Assembly (NCBI RefSeq): GCF_041431415.1
Contig: NZ_CP107845.1
Span: forward strand, 806,001 to 870,000
From: Streptomyces sp. NBC_00513
Lineage (GTDB): Bacteria > Actinomycetota > Actinomycetes > Streptomycetales > Streptomycetaceae
Length of the DNA stretch: 64,000 nucleotides
Reading direction: 5' to 3'
A model generated the notes under the pieces. That model was given only the letters and a program-made list of their open reading frames with translations. It was not told where the DNA came from and did not search any database. This document shows, in pieces, positions 30,724-39,819 of this stretch. Position 1 is the first letter of the stretch; each line of letters begins with the position of its first letter. The position numbers and the translations under genes were made by a program.

Positions 30724-33356
30724 GTCAGTTCCTCTTCTTCTCCGGGGATGTACCGATGGGTCACGGCCCCTTGCGGGACCGGCTTGGGGGCCGCTGCGGC
30801 GTCGCGCAGCGGCGGGAGGAACGGCAGGTGCGCGCGCCCGCCGGGCGCGGCGCTGCCGAGGGCGAGGAGAGCGCCGGCCGTGCCCGTGGACAGGTCCATG
30901 GACAGGCGCATCATCTGCTCGCCGGGGAAGGCCAGTTGGCCTTGGTAGGGGACGGCGTGCCGGGCGAGGGCGTCGATCTGCCGCGCGATGTCGTCGGGCC
31001 GCGTCCCGGGTCCGGGGGTCGTGGTCCGGGCGAGGTGCAGGATCATGCCGGCCGCGCCGCGGAACAGTCCGGGTTGGGCGTAGAAGGTGGCCTGGGCGGC
31101 CGCCACGATGCCGCGCCGGGCCTCCTCGAAGCGCGGGTCGGCGCCGTGCTCCAGCCAGTCGTCGAGCACCATGCCGATGCCGGCGCTGCCCTCGCCCAGA
31201 TAGGGCATGGTCCGCCAGCCCTCGTTGACCTGGAGGGTGCCGAACGCGCTGGTCACGCAGTGGTCGAGGTCGCGGTGCAGGGCTTGTCCGGCTCGCGCCA
31301 GGAGTTCCGCGTCGCCGGTGCGTTCGTACAGGCGCAGGAAGAGCAGGGCGGGACCGGCGTTGCCGTACAGGAGTCCCGCCCGGGTGAGGTCGGGGGCGGA
31401 GCGGGCGACGAGTTCGGCGCAGCGCAGGGCGGCGTCGTGCAGGGCGCTCTCCCCGGTCGTGGTGCCCAGGGCGTCCAGGGCGAGGCCGACTCCGGCGAGG
31501 CCGCTGTGCAGGTCGGGGCCGACGGTCTGCCACGGTTGGCGCAGCAGTTGCTCGGCGAGGGCGAGGGCGCGTTCACGGTGCCCGAGCCGGTCGAGGGTCC
31601 AGGCGGTGCCGGCGAGGCCGTCGTAGAAGCCGAGGGGTGTGCCGGAGGCCGGCTCCTCGGTCCGTTTGAGCAGCCACTTCTCGGCCTCGGGCCAGGGTTC
31701 GGCGCCGGTCTCGGCGAGGGCGTAGAGGACGCCCGCGGCGCCGTGTCCGAAGCCGGTTCCGCCGCCCGCCGTGGCGAATTGGGCGATGTCGCCGGGGAAG
31801 AGCCTGTCGTCGCGGTCCAGGGTGGCGGAGGCGCGCAGGGCGGCCGTCATGGAGGCGCGGGCGCGGGGCCAGTCCCCCGGTTCGACGGGCAGGTACGGGC
31901 CGGTGGGTACGGTCGGGCGATGGCCGGGCTCGCCGGGCGGCGGGTCGTAGAGGATCTCCTCCACGGCCTCGTCGAGGAAGGCCCTCGGTACGGGGAACTG
32001 TTCGGCGGCGATGTCGGCCAGATGTGTGGCCTTCGCCCGGTCCAGTACGAACAGGCTGGTCAGTGGCAGGAACAGGGCGAGTCTGAGGCAGGCGAGGGCG
32101 TAGCGGTCGACGGAGAAGCCGCGTCGTCCGGCGGGGGCGACGAACGCCGGGTTGGCGACGGTCTGCCGCAGCCCTTCGTCGACGTGGGCGGCGGCCTCGA
32201 AGTCCAGGAGCGCCACGGAGGGTTCGCCGTTCTCGTCCTCCGTCACCATGATGTTGAACAGGTGCAGGTCGTTGAAGACGACCCCGCGGGCGTGCACGGC
32301 CTCCACGGCCTCCGTCACCCGCCGGTGGATCGTCAGCGCCCACCGCGTGTAGGAGGCGAGTTCCTCCGGGTCGGGTTCCGCCTCGATCAGGGGGTGGCGG
32401 CGGGCGAAGTACGTGTTGAGCGGCTTGCCCTCCAGGTACTGCAGGACGAGGAAGTGGTGGTCGCCGACGGTGAAGGTGCCACGGACGGACGGGACGCAGT
32501 CCAGGCCCTCCAGTCGTTCCAGGGCGGTCCGCTCGCGGTGCAGCCGGGCCACGGCGTCGGCTCCGTCGGCGGCAAGTCCCGCGTGGGGGCGGGCCTCCTT
32601 CAGCACCACCGGTTCGCCGGTGCGGCTGTCCGTGCCGGCGTAGACGCCGCCCCCGTTGGAGAAGTGGAGCGCGCGCTCGATCGTGTAGGGCACGTCGGTG
32701 AGCGTCACGGCCGAGCGGGCGTCGAGGTGCGGCTTGAGGAAGGCCGGGAGGTCGACCCACTCGGGCGGTTGGAACACCGGCCCGCGGGGGTCCGGGACGA
32801 GGGTGCCGTCGGGGGTCTCGATCGCCGGCACGAGTTCGCCCCGCGCGTCGTAGCAGTGCCGCAGGGTAAAGCTGCCGTAGCGCAGGTGGACCGGTCCGGC
32901 GCCCCAGCGCAGATCGCTCAGGATGTACGGTCCGGGCTCGCCGGTCAGCAGGGCGTCGAGGTCCTCGGCGATGCGCCGGCACTGTTCCTGGTCGGCCGGG
33001 TAGACGGTGATGAACTTCCCGCCGGCCGCGCGGTCGGCGTACTTGGCGTTGCGTATGTGCAGCAGGTGGCGGCTCGGCACGAACTTGAAGGCGATGCGCC
33101 GGGGCACGCAGTAGGCGTGGACGCGGTCGAGGATCGACTCGGCGTTGTCCAGACAGGCGGAGACGTGGATCTTCCAGCCCTGGGCGGGGAGTTCGACGCC
33201 GACGGGGCGCAGCGCGTACCAGTCGCCGGTGCGGTGCGAACGCCACCCGGTCGGTACGGGAGCGAGGGCCGGGCCGTAGTTCTCGTCGGCCCGTCGGTAC
33301 GGGGCGTCGTAGAACCAACGGTCGGCGTCGCAGAACGCGGCGTACCCCTTGTTCAC
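30720..33356 (-). CDS. ramC: Class III lanthionine synthetase LanKC (RamC/AmfT)
   Basis: An 878-residue three-domain enzyme. The N-terminal lyase region is at about 1-210, with the kinase domain at about 225-480. The ATP Lys253 is in VVLKEAR, the catalytic Asp363 in FNDLHLFNIMV, and the metal Asp385 in LLDFE. The LanC-like cyclase is at about 500-870 (GFGHGAAGVLYALAE, SGLAGVGLALD, LYGNAGPALLFLR), without the Cys-Cys-His zinc ligands of class I/II cyclases. It phosphorylates and dehydrates RamS Ser residues and forms the rings of SapB. Start GTG at 33356 follows GGGAGCAGGA. It is the first gene of the operon and probably depends on RamR. Confidence 0.95.
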   Translation of the reverse strand: MNKGYAAFCDADRWFYDAPYRRADENYGPALAPVPTGWRSHRTGDWYALRPVGVELPAQGWKIHVSACLDNAESILDRVHAYCVPRRIAFKFVPSRHLLHIRNAKYADRAAGGKFITVYPADQEQCRRIAEDLDALLTGEPGPYILSDLRWGAGPVHLRYGSFTLRHCYDARGELVPAIETPDGTLVPDPRGPVFQPPEWVDLPAFLKPHLDARSAVTLTDVPYTIERALHFSNGGGVYAGTDSRTGEPVVLKEARPHAGLAADGADAVARLHRERTALERLEGLDCVPSVRGTFTVGDHHFLVLQYLEGKPLNTYFARRHPLIEAEPDPEELASYTRWALTIHRRVTEAVEAVHARGVVFNDLHLFNIMVTEDENGEPSVALLDFEAAAHVDEGLRQTVANPAFVAPAGRRGFSVDRYALACLRLALFLPLTSLFVLDRAKATHLADIAAEQFPVPRAFLDEAVEEILYDPPPGEPGHRPTVPTGPYLPVEPGDWPRARASMTAALRASATLDRDDRLFPGDIAQFATAGGGTGFGHGAAGVLYALAETGAEPWPEAEKWLLKRTEEPASGTPLGFYDGLAGTAWTLDRLGHRERALALAEQLLRQPWQTVGPDLHSGLAGVGLALDALGTTTGESALHDAALRCAELVARSAPDLTRAGLLYGNAGPALLFLRLYERTGDAELLARAGQALHRDLDHCVTSAFGTLQVNEGWRTMPYLGEGSAGIGMVLDDWLEHGADPRFEEARRGIVAAAQATFYAQPGLFRGAAGMILHLARTTTPGPGTRPDDIARQIDALARHAVPYQGQLAFPGEQMMRLSMDLSTGTAGALLALGSAAPGGRAHLPFLPPLRDAAAAPKPVPQGAVTHRYIPGEEEELT

Positions 33357-33630
33357 TCCTGCTCCCTCGGTCGGTGACAGGGACGAAGGTGTCACGCGGG
33401 GCGTTGGCCCCGACAGTCGCCGCTGTCACCGATCGGATGTGCAGTACGCACGAGTCACTTGGCGGGTCGGGATGGGCCGTCGGGGTGAAGCCGCGGCACG
33501 CACCGCGCCGCCTCCCATCCGATTATCTGACTGACCGTAGATTCCTTGCGTCCGGGGAGCACCGGCCGTCAGACCGGTCCCCTTCGCTGCGACCGTCGGC
33601 GTACGGTCCGGTCCCGCCCGGGAGAGTGCC
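33357..33630. promoter_or_regulatory. Divergent promoter region of ramC and the lipoprotein gene
   Basis: No gene is seen in these 274 bp. On the plus strand gtcac occurs at 33391, 33425 and 33454, and a gtgac in inverse orientation lies near 33374. Such repeats could be regulator binding sites for ramC, but I cannot match them to a known RamR box. Confidence 0.35.
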
Positions 33631-34173
33631 ATGCGTTCTCGTGTCGTCGCCGCCGCCCTGCTCCTCGCCCTGGGCCTGTCGCTGACGGGCTGCTCGTCCG
33701 ACGGGGCCGACCCCGCCACCCGAGGTGCCGCCGGCGCGCCGGCCGCAGGCCGCCAGACGGCCCCCTCCCACCTGCGCTTCACCGCCAAGACCCTGGACGG
33801 CGCGGTGTTCGACGGTGCGGCGCTCGCGGGCAAGCCCGTGCTGTTCTGGTTCTACGGGGCCGCGTGCGCCGAGTGCCCTGCCCAGGCCTTCGAGACCGCG
33901 GCCAAGGCCGACCGCTACGTCGGGCGCGTACACGTGGTGGCCGTCGCGGAACCGGGGGCGGGCAACGGCCTGCAGGGCTTCGCCGCCCCGGCCGGGGCGG
34001 GCCGGCTCCCGCACCTCTCCGACGTCGGCCACGCCCTGCGGGACCGCTTCCACGCCGAGGGCATCAACACCTATGTGCTGCTCGACGAGGACGGCGAGGT
34101 CCTCTACAAGGGCGCCGGCGCGGAGGGCGACAAACTCGACGGGGAGCTCGCCGCCCTCGCCTCCGGCGTCTGA
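33631..34173 (+). CDS. Thioredoxin-fold lipoprotein (TlpA/redoxin-like)
   Basis: A 180-residue lipoprotein. Residues 1-21 are a lipid signal peptide with lipobox LSLTGC and modified Cys21. A redoxin domain follows with the TlpA-type core ...HLRFTAKTLDGAVFDGAALAGKPVLFWFYGAACAECPAQ, in which the CxxC active site is CAEC. The C-terminal half has TYVLLDEDGEVLYKGAG. This family acts as a cell-surface thiol oxidoreductase or a cytochrome maturation factor. Start ATG at 33631; GGGAG lies 7 bases upstream. Confidence 0.87.
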   Translation: MRSRVVAAALLLALGLSLTGCSSDGADPATRGAAGAPAAGRQTAPSHLRFTAKTLDGAVFDGAALAGKPVLFWFYGAACAECPAQAFETAAKADRYVGRVHVVAVAEPGAGNGLQGFAAPAGAGRLPHLSDVGHALRDRFHAEGINTYVLLDEDGEVLYKGAGAEGDKLDGELAALASGV

Positions 34174-34538
34174 CGGGGTCGGGTCGATCGCACACTGGAG
34201 GACCGGGAGCCGGTGCCGGGCCGCGCGGGCGGCACCGTCGGCCCCCGGCAGGTCCGGTTCGACCGATCGACCCGGGCGCGGGTGCCTGACCGCGGGAGAT
34301 GGCCGCGGTCACTCAATGCGCCCGTGCCGCGACGGGGTGTCACGCGATGCCCGACGGGGCGCCGGGCGACCGTCTCCGGCGCCTTCCGGACGGGCCCCGC
34401 GCCCCGCTCGACCGGCGCCGCCCCGGCCCCGCGAACCGCCCCGTCGGCCGAGAGAAGAGCGCGAATCACGACTCCGACGGCCATGCGGTGCTACAAATAG
34501 TCTGTGACCCATCCTTGCAACCCGTACCGGGGACGTCG
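34174..34538. other. Intergenic region
   Basis: About 365 bp with no supportable gene. It contains the promoter region of the SpoIIE-type phosphatase gene; a possible -10-like element, tacaaat, lies near 34492-34498. Confidence 0.4.
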
Positions 34539-37181
34539 GTGCGGTCACTGAGCCGGAATCGCCCGCGAAGCGTCGCCCGACAGGTATTCGTCCTTCAGGT
34601 GGCGATCGTGGTGCTGCTCGCGGCCGGAGCGGTCCTGGCACTGGTGCTCCAGTCCCGCCACGACGTCGACCGGGAGGCCCGCACCCGTTCGGTCTCGGTC
34701 GCGCAGACGGTCGCCCATTCGACCGGGATGTGCGCGGCCCTGCGTTCACCCGACCCCGCGAAGACCCTCCAGCCGCTCGCCGAGTCCACGCGCAAGGACG
34801 CCGGGGTGGACTTCATCGTCGTGATGGACACCGAGGGGATCCGCTACAGCCATCCGCTGCCCGACCGCATCGGCAAGCGGTTCGTGGGCACCATCGAGCC
34901 CTCCCTCGCCGGCCAGGTGCACACCGAGAGCGTGCAGGGCCCGCTCGGCAAGGAGATCCAGGCCATCGTGCCGGTCTACTGCGACGGCAAGGTCGCGGGA
35001 CTGGTGTCGGCCGGGCTCACCGTGAAGAACGTCTCCGGCGTGGTCGACCGCCAGCTCCCCGTCATCCTCGGGGCCAGCGCGGCCGGACTCGCCCTCGCCA
35101 CCGTGGGCGCGTGGCTCATCAGCAGGCGACTGCGCCGCCAGACCCACGGGCTCGGCCCCGAGGAAATGACCCGCATGTACGAGCACCACGACGCGGTGCT
35201 CCACTCGGTCCGCGAGGGGGTGCTCATCACCGACGGCGGCGGACGGTTGCTCCTCGCGAACGACGAGGCGAAACGCCTGCTGAAACTGCCGGCCGACGCC
35301 GAGGGCCAGTACATCGGGAATCTCACCGGACTCGACCGGACCGTGTGCGACCTGCTGCTGTCCGGCCGGGTCGCCACCGACGAGGTGCACGAGGCCGGGG
35401 AACGACTCCTGGTGATCAACCAACGGCCGACGCGTCCCGGCGGCGGGCCCGAGGGGGCCGCGGTCACCATCCGGGACTCCACCGAGATGCGCGTCCTCAG
35501 CACCCGCGCCGACGCGGCCCGGCGACGGCTGAGGCTGCTGTACGACGCCGGGGTCGGCGTCGGCACCACCCTCGACGTCGGGCGGACGGCCCAGGAACTG
35601 GCCGACGTGGCCGTTCCGCGGTTCGCGGACTTCGCGACCGTCGAGCTGGCGGAAACCGTGCTGCACGGGGACGAGCCGAACAGCACGGCGCCCGACCTGC
35701 TCCGCACCGGTTTCAGCGGCATCGCGGACGACGTGCCGCTCTACCCGCGCGGCAGGCTGATCGACTTCCGACCGTCCACCCCCCAGGCTCGCGGCCTCAC
35801 CACCGGCCGGGCCGAACTGATCCCCGATCTCGCCGACGCGCCGGGCTGGTACGCGCAGGACCCGGAGCGGGCGCAGGCCATCCTCGACTACGGCGTGCAC
35901 TCCCTGATCACAGCCCCCCTCAAGGCGCGGGGCGCGGTGCTGGGCCTGGTCAACTTCTGGCGGTCGCGGAAGGACGAGCCCTTCGACGAGGAGGACCTGT
36001 CCCTCGCCGAGGAACTCGTGGCCCGGGCCGGTGTCACCATCGACAACGCCCGCCGCTACACCCGCGAGCACGCCTTGGCCGTGACCCTCCAGCGCAGTCT
36101 GCTGCCGCGCGACCTGCCCGAGCAGAGCGGCGTCGAGGTGGCCCATTTCTACCTGCCGGCCCAGTCCGGGGTGGGTGGCGACTGGTTCGACGTGATCCCG
36201 CTGCCCGGCAGCAGGGTCGCGCTCGTCGTCGGCGACGTCGTCGGCCACGGGTTGCACGCGGCGGCGGCCATGGGACGACTGCGTACGGCCGTGCTCAACT
36301 TCTCCTCGCTGGACCTGCCCCCCGACGAACTCCTCACCCGACTCGACGACCTCGTCCAGTACATCGACCAGGGCGGGGACGGCGGATCCGACGGCGGCCT
36401 GCTCGGGGCGACCTGCCTCTACGCCGTCTACGACGCGGTGACGCAGCGCTGCACGGTGGCACGCGCCGGGCACGTGCCCCCGGCGATCGTGCGGCCCGAC
36501 GGCAGTGTGGAGATCCCCGAGCTCCCCGCCGGCGCGCCCCTGGGCCTGGGCGGCTTCCCGTTCGAGTCGACGGAGTTGGAGCTGCCGGAGGGCTCCCAGC
36601 TGGTGCTGTACACCGACGGTCTGATCGAGGACCGCGCCCGCGACATCGACGAGGGTCTCGATCTGCTGCGGGCGGCGCTCGCCCACGCGGACCGCAAGCC
36701 CGAGGACACCTGCCGGGCCGTTCTCGCGCAACTGCTGCCCGTGCGCTCCCGCGACGACGTGGCGCTGTTGGTCGCGCGGACGTCGGCGCTGCCGACGGAC
36801 CGGATCGCCGAGTGGGACGTGCCCTTCGAACCGAGTTCGGTGGGCGTCATGAGGGCTCACGCCATGCGGAAGCTGGAGGAATGGGGCCTGTCCGAGCTCG
36901 CGTTCGGCACCGAGCTGGTACTGAGTGAACTCATCACGAACGCGATCCGCCACGGCTCCGCGCCGGTGCGCGTCCGTCTGTTGTTCGACCGGATGCTGAC
37001 CTGCGAGGTCTTCGACGGCAGCAGCAGTTCACCCCGTCTGCACTACGCCACCACCACGGACGAGGGTGGCCGCGGACTCTTCCTCGTGGCCCAGATCAGC
37101 CGGCGTTGGGGAGCCCGGTACACGCCCGAGGGCAAGGTTCTCTGGTCCGAACAGGCGTTGCCGGACCCCGAGGACGTCTAG
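34539..37181 (+). CDS. Membrane sensor SpoIIE-type phosphatase with GHKL kinase domain
   Basis: An 880-residue membrane protein. Helix 1 (VFVLQVAIVVLLAAGAVLALVLQ) and a second helix (LPVILGASAAGLALATVGAWLI) flank a periplasmic sensor domain of the CitA/DcuS type (VHTESVQGPLGKEIQAIVPVYCDGKVAGLVSAG). A PAS-like segment, a GAF domain (around VGTTLDVGRTAQEL...ITAPLKARGAVLGLVNFW) and a PP2C/SpoIIE domain (GVGGDWFDVIPLPGSRVALVVGDVVGHG; LVLYTDGLIEDR) follow. A C-terminal HATPase_c_2 kinase domain (LVLSELITNAIRHG; GGRGLFLVAQI) ends it. The combination joins an anti-sigma kinase and its opposing phosphatase in one chain. Start is GTG at 34539, with CGGGGA upstream. Confidence 0.92.
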   Translation: MRSLSRNRPRSVARQVFVLQVAIVVLLAAGAVLALVLQSRHDVDREARTRSVSVAQTVAHSTGMCAALRSPDPAKTLQPLAESTRKDAGVDFIVVMDTEGIRYSHPLPDRIGKRFVGTIEPSLAGQVHTESVQGPLGKEIQAIVPVYCDGKVAGLVSAGLTVKNVSGVVDRQLPVILGASAAGLALATVGAWLISRRLRRQTHGLGPEEMTRMYEHHDAVLHSVREGVLITDGGGRLLLANDEAKRLLKLPADAEGQYIGNLTGLDRTVCDLLLSGRVATDEVHEAGERLLVINQRPTRPGGGPEGAAVTIRDSTEMRVLSTRADAARRRLRLLYDAGVGVGTTLDVGRTAQELADVAVPRFADFATVELAETVLHGDEPNSTAPDLLRTGFSGIADDVPLYPRGRLIDFRPSTPQARGLTTGRAELIPDLADAPGWYAQDPERAQAILDYGVHSLITAPLKARGAVLGLVNFWRSRKDEPFDEEDLSLAEELVARAGVTIDNARRYTREHALAVTLQRSLLPRDLPEQSGVEVAHFYLPAQSGVGGDWFDVIPLPGSRVALVVGDVVGHGLHAAAAMGRLRTAVLNFSSLDLPPDELLTRLDDLVQYIDQGGDGGSDGGLLGATCLYAVYDAVTQRCTVARAGHVPPAIVRPDGSVEIPELPAGAPLGLGGFPFESTELELPEGSQLVLYTDGLIEDRARDIDEGLDLLRAALAHADRKPEDTCRAVLAQLLPVRSRDDVALLVARTSALPTDRIAEWDVPFEPSSVGVMRAHAMRKLEEWGLSELAFGTELVLSELITNAIRHGSAPVRVRLLFDRMLTCEVFDGSSSSPRLHYATTTDEGGRGLFLVAQISRRWGARYTPEGKVLWSEQALPDPEDV

Positions 37182-37381
37182 CGGGTCGCTGAAGTGCTCC
37201 CCCTCGGGGGGTCACTCAGGCGTCTGCGGCCCTCCCGGAGGGACCTGCGGCAATCACGGTTTCGCCATGGACGCATCACAACTCGGCATCCGATCTCCGA
37301 GGTTGCCTCGACGCCTGAATTGCCGTTTTCGCGGCCTGTAACGTTCACGCGTTCGAAGAAGTTCCCTTGGAAGGACCCACC

Positions 37382-37777
37382 ATGTCGACTCCGCCGTCGC
37401 CTCAGGGCGAGCACACCGCTCCCCCGGCCCCTGGCACGCCCGCTCCCGAGGCCGCGAAGCCCAAGGGTTCCAAAGCGAAGAAGTTCCTGAGGTTCGTCGC
37501 CCTCGTCGTCGTCGCCCTCGTGGTGAAGTTCGGCATCTCGTACTTCTTCAACTCGCCGGTGCGCGCCGAGGCGGGCGACTGCGTCAAGGTGACGGGCAGC
37601 GAGAACAGCCCGGAGGTGGAGACGAAGGGCTGCGACGACAAGGACGCCAACTACAAGGTGCTGAAGGTCGTGGAGAACACCTTCGACACCAGCGCGTGCA
37701 CCGTGGGCGAGGCCGCCCTGGCGCAGCAGTGGGAGCAGGAGAAGTTCGTCCTCTGCCTGGAGCCGGTCAAGCACTGA
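37382..37777 (+). CDS. LppU/SCO3897-like secreted or membrane-anchored protein
   Basis: A 131-residue protein: a Pro-rich cytoplasmic start, one transmembrane helix (KKFLRFVALVVVALVVKFGISYFF) and an extracytoplasmic domain with four Cys (GDCVKVTG, TKGCDDKDANYKV, TSACTVGEA, KFVLCLEPV). The Cys spacing is typical of LppU-type proteins of actinobacteria. Function is unknown. AAGGACCCACC precedes ATG at 37382. Confidence 0.75.
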   Translation: MSTPPSPQGEHTAPPAPGTPAPEAAKPKGSKAKKFLRFVALVVVALVVKFGISYFFNSPVRAEAGDCVKVTGSENSPEVETKGCDDKDANYKVLKVVENTFDTSACTVGEAALAQQWEQEKFVLCLEPVKH

Positions 37778-37840
37778 CCCCGCTCCCGCCGGTGACGCCC
37801 GCTCACCCGGCGCGTCCGTACCGGCGACCGCGACATTCCG

Positions 37841-37866
37841 CTGCCCCCTCCCCACGGAGGGGGCAG
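37841..37866 (+). terminator. Hairpin terminator, 11-bp stem
   Basis: Arms ctgccccctcc and ggagggggcag with loop ccac, 65 bp after the LppU-like stop codon. Confidence 0.65.
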
Positions 37867-37912
37867 TTCGGCGTTCGCGGACGGGTACGGGTACGGTCCG
37901 CGGCAAGGGGAA

Positions 37913-37946
37913 GCCCCGGCCGGTCTGGGGGGTGACCGGCCGGGGC
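37913..37946. terminator. Second hairpin, 13-bp stem
   Basis: Arms gccccggccggtc (37913-37925) and its complement (37934-37946), loop tggggggt. It lies between the convergent LppU-like gene and the membrane-protein gene and could serve either. Confidence 0.55.
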
Positions 37947-38163
37947 GGCTCGGGGAGTGTGGCCGGGGGGGGCGGGCCCCTCTGCGGTCACATCTATATG
38001 AACGCTCAACCAGTCGGCCGCGTTCCCTCGCCCCGACGTGACCCCCGTCACCCCCGCCAACGCCGATCGCGTCGGCTCCGCACGCGGGGATGCCACCCCC
38101 GGCGCGAAGGCCGGGGGCGGCTGTCACCACCGCGGGTCGGACCGCGGGTGCGGTCGATACAGG

Positions 38164-38613
38164 TCACGCCGGGGCGTGCGGGGTCCGCTCCTTCAGCAGG
38201 GCCCAGATGATGAAGATGTCGATGGCGATGATGATGATCGCCCACAGGGGCTGGTACGGCAGCCACAGGAAGTTCATCACGATGCTGAGGGCCGCGAGCA
38301 CCACACCGAGGATGCGCGCCCATGCCGCGCCCTTGAGGATCCCCACACCGGCGACGAGCAGGATCACACCGAGGATCAGGTGGATCCAGCCCCACGCCGT
38401 GAGGTCGAAGCGGTAGATGTAGCTGCCCACCCGTGCGAAGACCTCGTCGTTGGCGAGGGCCCCGATGCCGTTCAGGACGGCGAGCACCCCGTCGACGAAG
38501 AGCAGGACACCGGCGAACATGACGCCCGAGCCCGTGTAGCCGGCGCCGCCCCGCTCACTCCAGCGGGAAGGTTCCGGTGTCGGCGCCCCGGACGGGGTCG
38601 CGGTCTGGGCCAT
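38164..38613 (-). CDS. Four-helix membrane protein, DUF7144-like
   Basis: A 149-residue protein with four hydrophobic helices: GVMFAGVLLFVDGVLAVLNGIGAL, FDLTAWGWIHLILGVILLVAGVGIL, WARILGVVLAALSIVMNFLWLPY and WAIIIIAIDIFIIWAL. The second and third helices carry the patterns of a Streptomyces membrane family I recognise as DUF7144-like. Function is unknown. Start ATG at 38613; upstream sequence has GGAGGC. It is transcribed divergently from the SRPBCC-ArsR operon and could share its operator. Confidence 0.75.
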   Translation of the reverse strand: MAQTATPSGAPTPEPSRWSERGGAGYTGSGVMFAGVLLFVDGVLAVLNGIGALANDEVFARVGSYIYRFDLTAWGWIHLILGVILLVAGVGILKGAAWARILGVVLAALSIVMNFLWLPYQPLWAIIIIAIDIFIIWALLKERTPHAPA

Positions 38614-38776
38614 GACAGCCTCCTTGGCCGAACACCCCGAGCAGTTGGACACGCCGGCGATTGCGACGTGAGGCCGACGATCCGCCGCCGCGCCCGCCAC
38701 CACCACCCGGGCAGGGCCATTCGAGTGAACGCCCGGGAGTGCGGCGGGTGCGCACGGGCACGACGGGCGCCACCCT

Positions 38777-38832
38777 GTTGCGCAACCGACCGGTTGCACC
38801 TGGAACCCATACGTGCAACCCTTGAGTTGCAC
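38777..38832. promoter_or_regulatory. Cluster of GTTGC operator half-sites upstream of the SRPBCC-ArsR operon
   Basis: gttgcgcaac at 38777-38786 is a palindrome. ggttgcac at 38792-38799 and gtgcaacc at 38813-38820 form an inverted repeat with a 13-bp gap, and gttgcac recurs at 38826-38832. Four half-sites with the same core lie within 56 bp before the operon, as expected for autoregulation by the ArsR-type repressor encoded there. Confidence 0.7.
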
Positions 38833-38860
38833 TTACTGGAAGCGACGCAAGGAGGCCCTC

Positions 38861-39307
38861 ATGAGCGAGGACCGAATCGAACGCGAGATCCTCATCGAGG
38901 CGCCGGTGGAGCGGGTGTGGTCCCTGGTGGCCGACCCCGGGTTCTGGGTGTCCGACACGGCCGGCCCGACCGGCGCCGTGGCGGAGGCGGGAGCCTCCGT
39001 GGTGGCGAAGAGCGCCGAGTACGGCGACTTCCCCGTACGGGTGGAGGAGGTCGAGGCGCCCACCCGTGTCTCGTACCGCTGGGCGAGCGCCTTCCCCGGG
39101 GAAGAACCGCGCGAGGACAACAGCACGCTCGTCGAGTTCACGTTGACCCCCGAAGGCGACGCGACGCGGCTCCGGGTGGTCGAGAGCGGGTTCTCCGCGC
39201 TGGCCGGGTCGGAGGAACTGCGCCGCAAGGCGGTGGCGGACAACACCGGCGGCTGGCCCCAGGTGTTCGACGCGCTCAAGAACCGCGCCGAACAGTCGTC
39301 CCCGTGA
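38861..39307 (+). CDS. SRPBCC-domain protein (AHSA1-like)
   Basis: A 148-residue START-like (SRPBCC) protein: IEREILIEAPVERVWSLVADPGFW (AHSA1 start), FPVRVEEVEAPTRVSYRWA, TLVEFTLTPEGDATRLRVVESGFSAL and GGWPQVFDALK. Members bind hydrophobic ligands or act as Hsp90 co-chaperone-like proteins. AAGGAGGCC precedes ATG at 38861. Its stop overlaps the start of the ArsR gene (GTGA), a common pairing of these two families in actinobacteria. Confidence 0.9.
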   Translation: MSEDRIEREILIEAPVERVWSLVADPGFWVSDTAGPTGAVAEAGASVVAKSAEYGDFPVRVEEVEAPTRVSYRWASAFPGEEPREDNSTLVEFTLTPEGDATRLRVVESGFSALAGSEELRRKAVADNTGGWPQVFDALKNRAEQSSP

Positions 39308-39657
39308 CGGAGGAACACCCGAGCGACGGCGTCGACGACGTCCTCGCCGCGCTCGCCGACCCGACCCGGCGCCGGCTGCTCGACCTCCTCGCCGAACAGG
39401 GCGAGGTCACCGCGACGACGCTCGCGGCAGGGCTTCCCGTGTCACGACAGGCCGTGGTCAAGCACCTCGCCGTCCTGGACGCGGCCGGACTCGTCTCCGG
39501 CCGCCGGGTCGGGCGTGAGGTGAGGTACGAGGTCCGGTCGACGGCGCTGAACGCGACGGCGCGCCGGCTGGCCGCGCTCGCGGCCGACTGGGATCGACGG
39601 CTGGCGATCGTCAAGCGCGTCGCCGAGGCGGCGGAGCGCGATCCGGACGGAGGGTAG
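39304..39657 (+). CDS. ArsR-family winged-helix repressor
   Basis: A 117-residue winged helix-turn-helix: DDVLAALADPTRRRLLDLLAEQGEVTATTLAAGLPVSRQAVVKHLAVLDAAGLVSGRRVGREVRYEV. There are no Cys in the metal-binding ELCVCDL position, so it is a non-metal ArsR member, as usual for those paired with SRPBCC proteins. Start GTG at 39304 overlaps the SRPBCC stop by four bases. It probably binds the GTTGC repeats upstream of the operon. Confidence 0.9.
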   Translation: MTEEHPSDGVDDVLAALADPTRRRLLDLLAEQGEVTATTLAAGLPVSRQAVVKHLAVLDAAGLVSGRRVGREVRYEVRSTALNATARRLAALAADWDRRLAIVKRVAEAAERDPDGG

Positions 39658-39819
39658 TTACCCCGCCGACCGGGCCGGGTCGGATGGGTCGAGCTCGACA
39701 CCGCGACCAATCCGATCCGGCCCCGGCTGCGAAGTGCCTGTGTACGCCCGCTTCGGCGGCGCGGCCGTGTCCTCGTGCCCGAACCGTGCACGAGGGTCCC
39801 TCTGGCGGAAGGAGCCTCG

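Larger units (their letters stand above)
37778..38163. other. Intergenic region with two hairpins
   Basis: About 386 bp between convergent genes. It contains the hairpins at 37841-37866 and 37913-37946, and a third, weaker, at about 38096-38115. No gene is supported. Confidence 0.5.

Noticed and set aside
33390..33460. RamR binding sites from gtcac repeats
   Set aside because: Three repeats exist but their spacing (34 and 29 bp) is uneven and I cannot match them to a known site; kept only as a low-confidence regulatory region.
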